From Cyrtodaria siliqua (Eukaryota; Mollusca; Bivalvia; Adapedonta; Hiatellidae), in the NCBI GenBank assembly GCA_037043455.1, contig JAWPHD010010353.1:30583-94582 (forward strand): DNA of 64,000 nucleotides, in the 5' to 3' direction. Below the pieces are notes generated by a model. It saw only the letters and a program-made list of their open reading frames with translations, was not told the origin of the DNA and searched no databases. The position numbers and the translations under genes are program-made. Positions 42,290-55,440 of the stretch are shown here, piece by piece (position 1 is the stretch's first letter; every line of letters begins with the position of its first letter).

Positions 42290-43870
42290 TTGCCATTCAA
42301 TAACAGTAGTTTCCCTTGACGAATTTAACGAAATCTTCATCTCATCGGAATAACATGCAGCATGGGATTGTTACTTAGGTTATCCAAAGATCAAGGACAC
42401 TATTACCAAAATTACAAATTGATTTTTATCTCGACTTCTTCTCTGAAACTACAGGATGGGTTTTCAAGAAACTTTACAGGAATGTTGCCCATGATGTTTT
42501 GTTGATCCTAGCAAAAATTCACTTTGAAATCCAACATGGCGGCCAAAGCTAAAAACAGATTATTAAAAAGCATGTTTGTATCGACTACTTTTTGAAAACT
42601 ATGTGATATTGATATGTGACTTTTTCTAAAATGACATGGTCCTTGTCGAAAATCGTTTCGGTTTGATGTTAAACATTGTTAGTGTTTACATAGAGTTATA
42701 TAGTGAAGACTTGTAGCGACTACTCTGAAACTATTTCATGGAATTTCACAGGAATGTTGCTCTTGCTGTCTAATTGATCCTAGCAGAAAAATAGGTCGGC
42801 TCATTATTCAAGATGGCCGCCACGGCTTACAATAGCTTTTTAAATACAAGTTTGTAGCGACTACTTCTTGAAAACTATAAGTGATATTGATAAGTTTTTT
42901 TCTCTAAAATGATCAGCATGACATGGTGTTGATTATTGATCAGTAGAGATTCAAGTTTATTGACCTGTTGTTGCTGAATAAATTTACTTTCCCTTAAGGA
43001 ATTTCAAGAAAACTTCAGCACAAAGTGCATCTCATGGAAAGGAAGCTCGGCATTGTTATTTAGGTAGTTTGATTTTAAAAAAAGAGTATGATAATGGACC
43101 TTTGGAGTCAAGGTCATTGTTGCTATTGGAAATTGGTTTCCACTCAATAACTTTAGTTTCCCTTGACGGATTTAAATAACAAAAGAATCACCTCAATGGA
43201 ATTAAACATGAGATTGTTAATCAGGTAATATTTCCAAAAGTTACTACAAATAAAATGTGTATTCTGCTGAATAAATTCACATTCCCTTGAGGAATCTTAA
43301 CGAAACTTTACTTAGATGAATATCTGATTGTTATTTAGGTAATTTGATTAAGGTCACTGTCAATGTACATGTGAAATTGATTACTACTAAATAAATTGAT
43401 TTTCCCTTGCAGTATTTCAAGGAAATTTCACCACAAAGTGTGGCTATTGGTAAGAAAGCTCAGGATTGTTATTCAGGGTGTTTTGTCAAAAGGTCAAGCC
43501 TCAAGATCATTTTTACTATAAAAAAAAAATAGTTTCCGCTCAATATATTGGTAGCATGGTCACTGAACATTCCCTTTGTAATAGCACAGGTGTAAATTGT
43601 TAATTGAAAGTAACACCTGTCAGAATAAATGATGTAATGCAACTACCAATTATTGCAAGTCAGAGTTTGGCAGGGAGCTGAAATGGACATGCTACAAAAC
43701 TAATAGAGTATGGTTTAAATGAGTTTCACACAACTTCATAAAAATATGCAGCCCATTGAAAGGAAGCACTGGATTGTTATTCAGGTCGGTTGGTCAAAGT
43801 TCAAGGTTGCTGTTACTATAAACAAATTTTATTTTTTTCGCAATAACTTAACTGTCTTATGGAATTTGGC
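42290..43870. repeat. Degenerate tandem repeats, two types
   Basis: Units of about 150-220 bp share TTTCCCTTGACGAATTT, GGAAGC-x-GGATTGTTATTTAGG and GTCAAAG-TCAAGGTCACTGT. A second type at about 42430-42900 repeats GAATTTCACAGGAATGTTGC and AACATGGCGGCC. Divergence is high. Arrays of this kind are common in mollusc genomes. Confidence 0.6.
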
Positions 43871-45269
43871 AGGGTTGAGAACTATCCATTGTGTAGTTTT
43901 AAGATAGGTGGTTACACCTATAGGGGACTTGTTATTTGCTGAATTTGCTCGTTTTCACTGGGTTTCATTTTAATGAGCATTACAGTACGACCCCGAAAAG
44001 CAAAAGTCACAAAACTAATACCCGGTATATCCCAGAAGGCGTAGGAGATGACAGGCGTGCATTGTCGCTAATGGTGGATATCGTGACTTTTGCTTTTGGA
44101 TGTAGTACTGTTATATTTTGAATTTAACAAGTTTAATGTTAATTCTATTTTGAATGAAATTTTCAGCAATTCAACTGTAGATATGGTTAAATAAAATAGA
44201 TGATTGAAATATTGAAATATTTCAGTTCTCTTAGTTTATTCTCTGTTGCGTTTTAAAGTCGTTTGATAAACTGTTTCACAATTTTAATAAAGATTTTATG
44301 AAAGTCATTACGATCAAGGATCTTACGAAGTTTGTAAATCACATCACCATAGAAGGCAGGTTGTGATAGTCCTTGTCGCAGTCAATATGGAGAATGAAGT
44401 GTTGTTGGTTTTTGAGAGTTTTTTTTTATATTAAAATTTACTAGTTGATCATAGATAAAATATGTTTTTAATTATTTTGATTACGTTTCCTTTCAATTCC
44501 TTCACTAGGTTTTATTCAGTTTAATACCATTTAATATTTATATTATGCTGGTATAAATTATCCATATGTCTTATACAGTGATGCAACGCAGTCGCATATT
44601 TTAGGGGGCGTTGACCTGTAAATTTAGGTCAACATGCTGCAACGAGCGACTAGAAATACATTAATCAAATATTCTTCCTGGTAGAAAAGCATTGGGGCTT
44701 GAAGAATCAGTTTCTCAAAATGAAATATGGTGGAGGAGTGACGATTTTCAATCTCTGATAAATTAACAAAATATTGTTTGAAAAAATAATACTTCAAATA
44801 TTCTGACCCGTTTTTTACTTAAGAATAGTTATATCTATCACATAACTTGCGGTTTGAGAGTTTAATAAATCATCATTCGATCTTTTGCGTTTAACTCGGA
44901 GTAAATCGGAATTGTATCGTCGATTTCCTTAACAGATAAAAATACCAGATTACGGAAATTGACGAGTAATTCACTTTTTAACGGTGTCGTACGGAGAAGA
45001 CCGAAACAACATATACAAACATAGCACAGCATCGTACGACAACTTTATATTGGCAGCTACAATAATAAATATCCCTTATGAGGCTGTTTTGTAGTTATGT
45101 GATATTAAATAGAATCTCACATTCGTGACTATTGAATATTAAATGTATTAAATTCCTTGGATAAAAGTGGTATGATGCTGTGGACCAGCCTCGCATCATA
45201 TTTCGTTATCCATCTCGTTTAATAAACTCAATATTAAACAGGCACTCATGTAAGATTCTCGATATACAT
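43871..45269. other. Mostly unassigned, with one Penelope fragment
   Basis: About 44270-44385 on the minus strand encodes RQGLSQPAFYGDVIYKLRK, the RT C-terminal landmark. Around 44613-44636 there is a perfect inverted repeat (GTTGACCT...AGGTCAAC). Nothing else was recognised. Confidence 0.5.
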
Positions 45270-45898
45270 GACCATCTTTATGTGAGCGAGGTTTGGTGTA
45301 ACCTAGCACCTGGTTCAAACTCTCCGCGGCTATTTTGCCACTGACCGCTCAAAGTAAGGCGTTACCCGTTTTGTCGACCCATTTACGTTTGTGTTGATTG
45401 GGTTTTGTTAATAGTACATTTCGACCTACTGTTAAAACCAAGAGTACATGGTAATATCCATAACATAATATAATAAAATAATGTATCAAACGCATATCTT
45501 TAATAAGTATGATCACCAAATTTTTTATTTATCGTTTGTGTTGTACATATTGTAAACAAGAATAACATATTTATTTAGGACAATGTATGCTATATCAATC
45601 AAAATATCATTAAAAGTGGCATTTCGGAGAAACTTGTCGTTCTTGTAGACGTTGATGTGTTGATCGCCTAACAATGCTTACAGAGGCTCACCAAAATACT
45701 GTTCTGTTCTATAAAATATGGGTTTGTTCAATCACATAACTATACATGTATATCTTTGTTTTATCGATATTGATACACATTTTTGTTTATATTTGGAAAG
45801 GTTAACATGGTCATAGCAACTGGTTTACAAACGTTTACTGAAGTCTCTTATTATATGTTATAGCATTGTTGTTATTCAAAACATTATCTATTTAAGAG
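45270..45898 (+). repeat. Segmental-duplication block, copy B (matches 3.4-4.5 kb)
   Basis: Starts with a Penelope 3' region trace (GAGGTTTGGTGTAACCTAGC). From about 45500 it follows 3600-3990 (ATTTATCGTTTGTGTTGTAC). Confidence 0.65.
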
Positions 45899-45976
45899 AT
45901 TCCGAGAATGTGTATGCAGAAACAGTTCCTCCGAATTTAAATGAACACTTCTATTCCGATCTCAGTACAGACCCAA
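45899..45976 (+). CDS. Paralogue of receptor tail exon 2
   Basis: 78 bp, phase 1 in and out, starting after TTTAAGAG and ending before GTAAAG. Reads SENVYAETVPPN and NEHFYSDLSTDP, so both tyrosine motifs are kept. The acceptor region is weaker than at 4507 (no CAG). The following terminal exon copy (49122) is broken, so the gene is probably dying or uses another end. Confidence 0.5.
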
Positions 45977-47640
45977 GTAAAGTTTGAAATATAATTGTTT
46001 CAAAAAAAATTAATGTAGATGCATGTAAGCCATTTCGGTGTGTTACTCACTACATATCAGTTGGAAGTACTTACTAATACTTACGTCCAGATATCAACTA
46101 AGGAAAATGAACTGTATAGATATTTAACCAGTTGGCGGCAGTCGTATTTGCTAACAGGGATATGCATTATCTAAAAGAAAATACATGAATGTTTTAGTTG
46201 TAAATACCTTTATTCAGAAACTAAACTGGAAGTACAAGAAACAATACCGTTTTGTTAAATAAGTACTTCATATTGTTCAATAAGATTATGTTGTATCGAG
46301 TCTGTTCATGAGAGGTAAGGCAGAAGTGTTACGGGTAAAATGTAACAAGAAAGGAAGTAAATCAGCAACAACTATTTTTAAAATATAATCAAGAAATGTA
46401 TTAAAATACTACAACGAAACATACTCACTTATAGAAAATACATAAAATAGATCCGGTATTTCTTTAAAATCCAATATACGAATTAAGTCAGAATAATATT
46501 AGGGAAAGTCCCTTCAATCTAAATTGTCAAGTGTCCCTTTTATCAAAATTGTTAAGTGTTCCAATAATTCAATTGTTTTTCCTGGTTTATGTATTCACAA
46601 TAGTCCAAATGTCCAAATAATTCGTCACTTCTATTATAGATGAGCACAATGTTTTGTATCCTCTCACAATATATTTTAATTCACAACATCCAGTTTTTGT
46701 AAATTCTCAATTAAAAAAATGAACCAGGTACTCTACTTTGAATACTAAATATTAAAAACAAAACAGCAACCCCAAAACGCTGTAGTTATACTGTCATAGA
46801 ATGTCATAGAATATGTAGAATATTCCAGTAAGATAAACAAGTTATTTTTATGATGACTCATTGAGGGTCATAGAAGTTTTAGAAAATACCAATAACCTTG
46901 ATTGAGTCATGTGATGTATCAAATAATTTAGAAATTACTAATAGAGTATATAAACACTAATTGTCAATCAAAACAGTCTGGGCTAAATGTCAATAGTACA
47001 CAACCAAGCTATATATTTGCTATTAATAGAAACAACTTAACAGCTATATATCATGTATATACATGAGGGTTACAGAAAGAACAGAAAGCGACAGCCCTCA
47101 TGCCCCCTTTCAACGGCATGAGCGGTATTGTACTTCAAAGCCACCAATATTGGGCATATATATAAAGCCTGTGAATTTTATATACCCTTAAAAGTATACA
47201 GTATCTCTAAGAACGCAAATAGTATGGGAGACTTTTGGAGTGTTAGCATATGCATAACACAATGCAATAATAAATTTCGAGGCGCTGCTTGCCGGGGATT
47301 CCATTTTCAGTATTTATTTGTGTAAGATTACAATAAGCTTACTCTACAAGAAATGTCAGGGCGTATATACATGTCATACATAATGCAATGATCCAATTTG
47401 TGAAGTTGTGTTAGCAACTCTACTGGCGATGTAAGGGCATGTGTACATGGTGTATATGCACAACGTAATGTTACTAGAAATTTATGATTTACATATTAAT
47501 TATTATGGATACAAGCTCTTCGGCAAATTCCATATGCATATAAGCAATTCTTATTTATATACTTTCCAGTGAAATAGTGGATTTCATGATTAAAATAAAA
47601 CCTTATAGTTTCATTGTTTATATTTCACATGTGAAATACC
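45977..47640. repeat. Segmental-duplication block, copy B, with extra sequence
   Basis: About 46010-46300 follows 4600-4990, and 47130-47400 follows 5085-5390. About 46310-47100 has no counterpart in copy A and shows no gene. It contains a few short local repeats (TCAAAATTGTTAAGTGTTCC type). Confidence 0.55.
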
Positions 47641-47645
47641 GAAAA

Positions 47646-47697
47646 TGACGTAATGCCGTGTTGACGTTGATGACGTTGTTGACGTTATTGACGTCAT
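47646..47697. promoter_or_regulatory. Array of TGACGT motifs with 9-bp period
   Basis: TGACGT at 47646, 47662, 47671, 47680 and TGACGTCA at 47689-47696. The last four are exactly 9 bp apart. They are CRE-like half sites, but a simple tandem repeat explains them equally well. Confidence 0.45.
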
Positions 47698-47942
47698 TGT
47701 TTTGGCGCATTATGTTTTTCTGCATAAGTTTCAAGGTTGTGAGTATATAATAAATACAATATTTGTTAGTTTGTCGTTAATAAATGATTTATTTTCATCT
47801 CGAAGTGAGGAAACTCGCATATTTTCACTCGTCCTAAAGCACTCTCACATTTCAATGAAAATAAATCCTATATGCATTCCAAACCAACACATATCCTTTA
47901 TAATACTTGATAGGATGATCCGTTCTACAATTACATACTAAT

Positions 47943-48723
47943 ATATGAAGAAGAAGAAGAAAAAGAAATTTTATTGACTTAAACTATTACATAGTTTTTC
48001 ATCATATAAAGATATATTTTACAAATATAGTTTGACCACAATAACACGATTAGTACAGGTTCATTAATTTATGTATTAATATAAAAAAAAAGAGATATAA
48101 CATGGGAAAAAAAAATATATATATATGTTTATAGGAATCAAAATCTAATATCTAATACGGTACAATAAAACAATTGTATTATAGTGAGGATGAACGAGAT
48201 TATATGTTATTTATCATGGTACGTCTTAAAGAGAATGCTTCTGTGATGTATTTGCTAAAATTGATAACATCTTTTTTGTTTGTTGACTGAAGGAGAGCAA
48301 TAAAAATTTAAACATACTAGGCCTATGGCTATAATATCGTTTTATATAATTACTTCTGATTGTATTATCAACAGGACATATTAACGCAAAATGGAACTCG
48401 TCCTCTATATCATTAGTGTTACATATTTGACATATCCGTTCATGTCTTTCTAACCTTTCACGAGAATACCTCCCTATCTCGATCCTTAAACTATGAGAGG
48501 ACAAGCGTAATCTGGTTACAACACTGCGATCACGCCTGGTATGCAATACATCTAGATAATTATCATATTCAAAATGTTGTTTAACAGGTTTGTACAGAGT
48601 TAACACTCTATTAGTTTTAAGGTCGGTTGACCAGTTTTGGACATACTTGTCTATTAGTCGTTGTTTGTATTTCGGTACAAAATGTATTGCATTTAATGAG
48701 CTTGGGTCAAGCCATGCATACAT
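47943..48723 (-). pseudogene. Non-LTR retrotransposon 3' end
   Basis: The minus frame (165 codons from 48723) encodes the C-terminal domain of a bivalve-type LINE: NWSTDLKTNRVLTLYK, TRRDRSVVTRLRLSSHSL, IGRYSRERLERHERIC and a Cys/His cluster (CQICNTNDIEDEFHFALIC). The frame to the stop at 48226 is open. The 3' UTR ends in a short GAA/TTC run at 47949-47962. It is inserted in duplication copy B and absent from copy A. Confidence 0.8.
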
Positions 48724-49121
48724 GAAACCTATATGTTATATCAATAGGAAATAATTTTACTTTGTTGAAACTCGCATCAACGAGTATGCTGTGTATCGCT
48801 AGAAATAAGTAAAATTTAAGTAAACCATACAACGACATTATCATACAACGTTGTCAATTTGTAAAGTTAATGTTCGCTTGAAAATGATTCTTGCAATACT
48901 CATATATAAAATTTACAGTAAAGTAATGAAGTGAATATCGTTTTAACAATATTAACCGTCGTCGGAATTAAAATAACAAGATTGTCTTGAAGGCATTAGT
49001 GAGCAATGTCGGTTTCAAGATAAATCACTTTAATAAATTATTTGAGATTGTCCTTGAAATATGAAATGCATCATCTATATGTGTATCAAAAACTTGATAT
49101 TGTTTCCCGTTTTAATTTCAG

Positions 49122-49175
49122 AAAATTAAATAGAAATACTGGATTCAATGACAGACAACGAAAATGTGAAGAAAA
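49122..49175 (+). pseudogene. Broken paralogue of the receptor terminal exon
   Basis: Aligns with 5542-5597 after TTTCAG, but a TAA follows the second residue. Later codons read EILDSMTDNENV, where the tyrosine of SDYENV is now Asn. Confidence 0.65.
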
Positions 49176-49529
49176 TTGCAAATAAATTTAAAAAAAAGCA
49201 AATACATTCAAATCTAAATATAAACAATGCCAATAATTAACAAAAACATACGAATCAACGCATATTCAAAGGAAACAAAATAATAATTATTATTATCGGT
49301 TTAAAAGCCCGAGGTTTTACAATGCTACACGGACCAGCAAGTATTAAAACTATTTATTTGTATTCCAGTCGACTTCTTACAACCGAAACACAGCACTACA
49401 CAAACGCTAGTGTGCATGCCATTAAATGGAGATCCTTTGGAAGCAACACACGTAAACAGGAGAGAAAGGTAGCAGACTCGGTTTCATTGAGTCTGGCAAT
49501 GAGAAGTAATATAAGGTACAACAAATATA
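49176..49529. repeat. Segmental-duplication block and short repeat member
   Basis: Follows 5600-5780 and then 6640-6800, skipping about 850 bp of copy A that holds extra members of the short interspersed repeat. Confidence 0.55.
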
Positions 49530-49625
49530 ACGCCCTCTAGCACCAGTATAACGCCCTCTAGCACCAGTGCACCAGTGCACCAGTATAACGCCCTCTAGCA
49601 CCAGTATATCGCCCTCTAGCACCAG
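49530..49625. repeat. Minisatellite of GCCCTCTAGCACCAGTATAA units
   Basis: Five units of about 20-22 bp (one partly collapsed to GTGCACCA repeats). The paralogous site near 6830-6852 has a single unit (GCCATCTAGCACCAGTATAA). Confidence 0.75.
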
Positions 49626-49839
49626 CCTAAATCGGTATTTTAAATTAAAAACACGAAAATAAGGCATAGTGCAAACTGTTTAACTTCGTGTTTACATAAG
49701 TATTTACAAAATAACTGCTGTAAACAAAAGAGTTGGCCCAGCACACTACCGGTTTTATGTTTAAGGATACAGTGTAGGAATGGTTCATAATTTTACTTAT
49801 TGGGTATATCCATCTGTATTTGGTGTAGTTTGCAAAGTG

Positions 49840-50262
49840 AAAGTGGCATTCGAGGAGGACAGTCAACCACAAAATACAGAAACAAACACGCAAACAGACA
49901 AACAAAAAGGCAAAAGCAATAATAAATGCAAACGACATCACAAACACAAAAGGGTTGACAATAGGGCTACTGCCTTGGAACGGTCAGTGGCAAAGTAGGC
50001 CACTGGGGCTTTAAACCGGTTCTAGGGTGCACCAAACCTCACACTTACCCTACTGTCATCCCATTAAAACAGGACAGTGTAAATAAAGAAATCCCCGCCA
50101 TGATCTAATCTCTAACCAACAAGGCAGCATCAATAGGCAATATAAGTAAAACACAAATATGCTCGTGTAAATATAATACAAAACAAACAATAGCCTATAA
50201 AGCCACAATGAAGGTACTCAATGACTTGGCAGAAGCCAGAGCAACAAGAGAATAAACCATAT
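49840..50262 (-). repeat. Penelope-like 3' region, minus strand, well preserved
   Basis: Contains GGGTTGACAATAGGGCTACT, GGGCTTTAAACCGGTTCTAG and TGGCAGAAGCCAGAGCAACA in minus order. It interrupts duplicated sequence that is continuous in copy A (near 7040/7149), so it inserted after the duplication. Confidence 0.75.
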
Positions 50263-50715
50263 ATTACGGTTGAAATATGGCATCATTTGATTCTTGTGTA
50301 CATGTATGCCCGTGACAATGTTTATCTTTTAAAAGGCGTCGGAAGCGGCGAATTGGTTGATTATTTTAACACTCCCTATGTGCATGGTGAAACATACTAT
50401 TTGTTGTTGTTACATTGAACATTATATTCATCGAGGTTAATAATTGAATGTATTGGGCTCCTAATGTGTACTACTATGTGTGCTCTGTACTAACACTTGT
50501 GTCAGACGATTAGAAGGAGTCCAGTTATGTCATATTACTTTATGTCGGTGTACAATCCCACAATCGCACTAAGAGTGAATGTGGTTTATTTGGGTTAGAA
50601 AACTACAGAAGGTTAGAAATGTCATTTACCTCTGCTCATATTGTTTCAGTAGTCTGGTTGTTTCGTTTAAGTGTATATGGTTTTATTGAGAGCTCTCCAA
50701 AAATGACAAAACAGT
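50263..50715 (+). repeat. Segmental-duplication block, copy B (matches 7.15-7.6 kb)
   Basis: About 450 bp nearly collinear with copy A (GATTAGAAGGAGTCCAGTTA shared). The 100-codon frame at 7246 is not conserved here. Confidence 0.75.
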
Positions 50716-51179
50716 ATACATGTGGAGTTCAAATTATTACGTAAAACTTTCATTTTGAATATGAATCAAATATCTTGACATTCTCGACGAATATTTTTAT
50801 TGTAATGTCAAGTCTTAGGCGGGAACCCAAGCCTGAAAAAAACGAAAACGTTTACCCGGAAAGATATACTCTTGATTTTTTAAATATTAACAGATGGGGG
50901 TCGTGTACATATGAAACCACTGTATGGACTTCTGGCATACTTTGCATTTCATAACAGCATCGCGATTTCTACGGTAACCCATTCGTACCAAGCCGATATA
51001 TGAAAATCGCTGAACAAACAGTCAAAGGAAAATAAAATAATTTGCACACTTTCTTTTCGGCAAATACAGTTCCAGTATTTGAAACCTATATGTGTATATG
51101 AAATATCAAACTACAGAATCAAGACCTGATTATGTTACACTTTACTAATTTAAACAAGAGTTATAGACCTTTCATGAAT
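50716..51179. other. Region without recognised genes
   Basis: AT-rich, no recognised feature. Confidence 0.4.
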
Positions 51180-51930
51180 TTTGTTTTGTCTTGTGCCAGG
51201 GATAATGCGAATTTCTTGTGTTCACAATAACTGCAGTAAACGGTTTCCGATTTCCACTAAATGTTGTATGGTGTTAGGCCTTATACCTACAAGGCCTTTG
51301 ACATGTTCAATACTGAGTAAAACTGACACTTGCTTTAAAGAGTTATTACCCTTGGTTATTGAAAGAATAGGCACATTTTAGCTTGAGTACACACATTATT
51401 CAGTGTGAGACTTTATATGAATATGAACTTTGACAAGATGACATTGAGCAGAATTCACCTGCCTTACTGAGTTATTGCCCTTGATTATTGCAAAAAGGCA
51501 AATTTCAGCTTTCGTACGCAATACATTAAATACATTGGTTCGATTTTCACACAGTTTGGCGTGTAACTTTATATCAAACGGATTTCAGACAGGTTAGACG
51601 AGTATCAAGTTATTGCTCTAAATTGGATCGTCTGATTGTTTCATACTTTCCTTTGAAATATCATCAATTACTGTGTAATATTTTAATTGAACAAAGAGGA
51701 TATCGTCCTCTGACTAAGGAGTGTGATTGTTTTCACGATGATTGTAATAAATAGCATTTGATTTGCCATGCTTTTTGGGGAGTAATATTATTAAGGTCTC
51801 GGTTTTGTTTGACAATGAGAACAATTGAGGAGTGGTTTACAAAGTTATCGCCCTTGATGTTTGCAAATATTTAGACTGAGTACACAGCAACTTCAGTAAA
51901 CGAGTTCTGATTCTCACTAATATTTAGTTT
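51180..51930. repeat. Degenerate tandem repeat with GAGTTATTGCCCTTGATTAT
   Basis: Three to four diverged units of about 130-170 bp carry GAGTTATTACCCTTGGTTAT or its variants and CTGCAGTAAACG-type segments. Non-coding. Confidence 0.5.
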
Positions 51931-51934
51931 TGGA

Positions 51935-52500
51935 CAATTACACCATGTGGACTTGTCACGTAGTTGTTTTCGAAGCATTTATATTCATATAAGATAATAT
52001 ATTTTACACATATGGAACTAGCTAAGTATGACACCACTGTTTATAGACAAATTGTTAGAATCCCAAATGAGAACGAAATGTACAACTCTTGTTGCAGATT
52101 TGTTCCTTTCTTTTCTTTACTACATATACTTTCTTTCCAATGAACTTCACCTCAAAAAAGCTAATATTTCTCATAGTTGCTATATCTTCTTTACTCGATT
52201 TACCTCTCGCGATTGAAAGTGAGAAATAATAAGCAAACTCTATGACAAGAGAGATCATTTCAATTTTGACACTGTTAAGGGCACGACAAGACAATATTAA
52301 AGACAACCATCGAACGTTACCGTCCTTTCAGGATTTAGGTAGACGCCATCATAGGTCCACAATCTTTCCGGCGATCGCACAATCAAGTGGTAAGCAAAGC
52401 GGTGAACTGTTAATGGGTCAACCATTAAACATGCAGTGCGTTGCAAAATAATAAGGTGACAACCTCCTTTGATAAGCCTTTAAACAGTGATCATTACCCA
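51935..52500. pseudogene. Two decayed Penelope-like fragments, opposite strands
   Basis: Plus strand 51935-52260: TMWTCHV, TTVYRQIV, an altered IPMGTNC core and NELHLKKANIS, with internal deletions. Minus strand about 52270-52500: C-terminal RT and 3' region pieces (CGAACGTTACCGTCCTTTCA). Both are inactive. Confidence 0.6.
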
Positions 52501-53279
52501 ATCTTTACCAGGATCACGATGTGACTCTGTCAACGTCTTAGAAAATTGTCTGCGATTACGTCATAATTTGTTACTTGACCATAGCTAAAATATCAAAATC
52601 ATCTCCGCGACCTGACATCACTAATGCCATGAGGTGGTGCTGAGTGGTAAACAATCGAACGGAACTCCGCTTACTTTGGACATTTTTGATGAATTTAGGA
52701 TGGTATTTTAATTTTAGGTAGGCTGTTTAGAGCTATGAAATTTTAGAAAGTGATGGTAAGAACAAAAGCTATACTGCAACCCTATGGAAAACGTAATGGT
52801 TGAGTCCATTTTGATTGTTTTAATGGCGGAGTGATATGCCAAAGAATACATTTTATTCTATCGCAGTATAATGCTGAGCAAACATTAGTGTTTATTCACT
52901 AAGATAAATATTGAATAAGAGCAATAAGCTTATATTTGAAAAGGTTTGCGTGACGTTTACTGCATTCTTTTTCAAGAAAGCAATAACGACTAAAATATAT
53001 TAATCCAAGAGTTAGCATAAGCTTTAGCACAATATTGTTTTACGTGTTCTACAGCGGCAGTAAGACAGGACGTTATACATTTGGAGATGTTTGTAGTGGT
53101 GCAGACGCTAGAAATAGGAAGAAAGTGAGCTTTATTAGGCCGTTTTTGTAAATTAGGAATCCCGTACATAGTTGGAAGTTTGTTTTGCTTTTCATCTACT
53201 CTAGCTTTAATAGTGCTTCATTGAGTTTTATATCCGGACAAACCTTTGCAAAGGGCAATATCATAACCCTGATTTACTT
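52501..53279. other. Region without recognised genes
   Basis: No coding motif or repeat family identified. Confidence 0.4.
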
Positions 53280-54190
53280 AAAGTATTGTCAGAACTCTTC
53301 TGCTACAAGGTCTGTCACAACGTGAATACTATGGTGACTATATGTACAGATTTTTTAAGATTATTGGTCATTATCATATTCATACAATCTGTGTTAAACT
53401 TGTTAACAAACATAACAAAATAGGATATGACCCTATCATTCTGCAATGCACTGCATGTTTAGATGTTGACCCATTTACAGTTCGCCACAATGCTTTACAA
53501 TTAATGTTGCGATGACCCGATAGATTTTGAACCCTATGATGACTTCTACTCATAGGCATTTATTAGGATATATAGTATACAAGGCTGGAGAGAATATAGT
53601 TATAGTATATGTATATAGTAAAGGGCCTTCTTCTGCTCTCTATCTCTATCCTTCTATACTATATATCGTAATGAATGCATGTGCTTCTACCTAAATAGGG
53701 CAAGGGATGGTAACGCCTAATTCTTGACTTGAATATTGTCTTATCGTCATCATTCGTTTTTTGTCCTGGCTTCTGACAAGTATTTGCTTTGTGGCTTTTT
53801 TGAAATTTCTATTCATATATACATGATCAGTTTGTGTTTTATTTATATTGCCTACTAATTGCTATTAAAACTTCCTAGTTTTTTAGGGGTTATAGCCTGG
53901 CTGGTCGAATTTTATTGGAATGAAAATAGGGTAAGAGTGAGGTATGGTGCACTCTAGAACCTGGTTTAACCCCAGCAGCCTTTATGTCACTGACCATTCC
54001 AAGGAGGTACCCATATTGTCACTGACCATTCCAAGTAGGTACCCATATTTCAACCGTTTGAGTTTGCTATTTAGCGTACTTTTCTCTTTTCTATCCTTGT
54101 GATTGGTGTTTGTTTCAAATACGTGTGTTTGGTTGACTGACTGTGTTCTGTGAATGTTATATTTCCTTCTCGACCATACTTTGTTTCTGA
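53280..54190 (+). pseudogene. Penelope-like RT C-terminus and 3' region, old copy
   Basis: Begins VRTLLLQGLSQREYYGD-like coding sequence, then GYDPIILQCTACLDVDPFTV, and continues into a diverged 3' region with a duplicated CACTGACCATTCCAAG segment (about 53989 and 54020). Confidence 0.65.
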
Positions 54191-54299
54191 CTCGAAATAG
54201 GATATGGATCACATTTAGTGATACTTATAGTTTTAAACTGTAAACATGATTCTATTACACTATTTAATATATTGCGTCCCATGGATCAAGGCGATACAA

Positions 54300-55440
54300 A
54301 CCGTAGGAAAATATTCAAGTTCATGATGTGTTTGAGAAACGTTGACAAACTTCTTAACCAGAAGTTGCCTGTTCAATCAATCAGAACCTAGAATTGAAAC
54401 TCAAGGTCACAGAAACACCAGTGTTGGTTGGACAGTTAATGATCATATGTAACAAAAGTGCAAATTTCAAATAAATCATTTAGATAGTATTCAATATGTT
54501 TTGGAGAAACTCTGTCAGACGTCATACCCAAACACTGACGTCGCTCAATCGCCTTCAAACGAAACTAGTCAATAAAAAAACCGTTATTTTTCTGATAAAT
54601 ACAATCATACCACTGTGACAAAAAAGTGAACCAATTTGGAAGTTTACAATTTGATAAGACAGTAATTGCAGTAACTACTATTCTATTTTCAAGGTAAATT
54701 AAAGGTCCATAACTGTAATAAGAAATCTAAAAGCTACCATCGAACGGATTCTAAATATCTGCCAGTATCTGAATGTTATTAAGACTTCACACTAAACGAT
54801 ATAGTTTAAACCCTACACAATTAAAGATAGTTGTTGCAATAATCATATTTTCTAAGTAAATTAAGGGCCATACCTCTATTCCAAAATGGCAAAACAATTT
54901 GATGTATCATAAATATTATTAACATATATTTGTATCCTATTTGTATATAAAATGTCCACCCAAAATGTTGTTTAATTTTCAACAAAACTTGATTAATTAA
55001 CATAAACTCAACACAAAAATGTATTTTCGTAGATAATCAGGGGTCATAACTCTATTTAGAAAAGGCAATGGTACACATTGATCGTATGGAAGTGATGTCT
55101 GTTTGATATAAGGCTTCACAGCAATTTTGTTAAAATCCAAAATAAGATAAAGAAGTTATCAAAACCTTGCACCTAAGCTTTACCCAAAATGTGCATTTTT
55201 GTTAAGTAACTCAGGGGTCATAACTCTATTCTGAAAAGGAGAAAATCGGCCTTGCCCGTAAGAAAATGGCATCTTAACGATATAACACTTCACAGTAAAG
55301 TTGGTTTTAACCAAAAACAATTTACAGAAGTTATTAACAACGTGCATGAAAGCTTTAGCCAAAAGGTGGATGCCCGTCCCTCCCTCCACCCATCTGCCCG
55401 CCATTTTCAATCCTTAAACCGCTTTTGATTTAAAAAAAAA
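54300..55440. repeat. Degenerate tandem repeats with GGGGTCATAACTCTATT
   Basis: Four to five diverged units of about 200-250 bp share AGGGGTCATAACTCTATTCT, a middle with TTCACAGTAAAGTTGGTTTTA, and AAAGCTTTAGCCAAAAGGTGG, ending in a C-rich CCGTCCCTCCCTCCACCC tail. The layout is typical of mollusc repeats. Non-coding. Confidence 0.6.
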
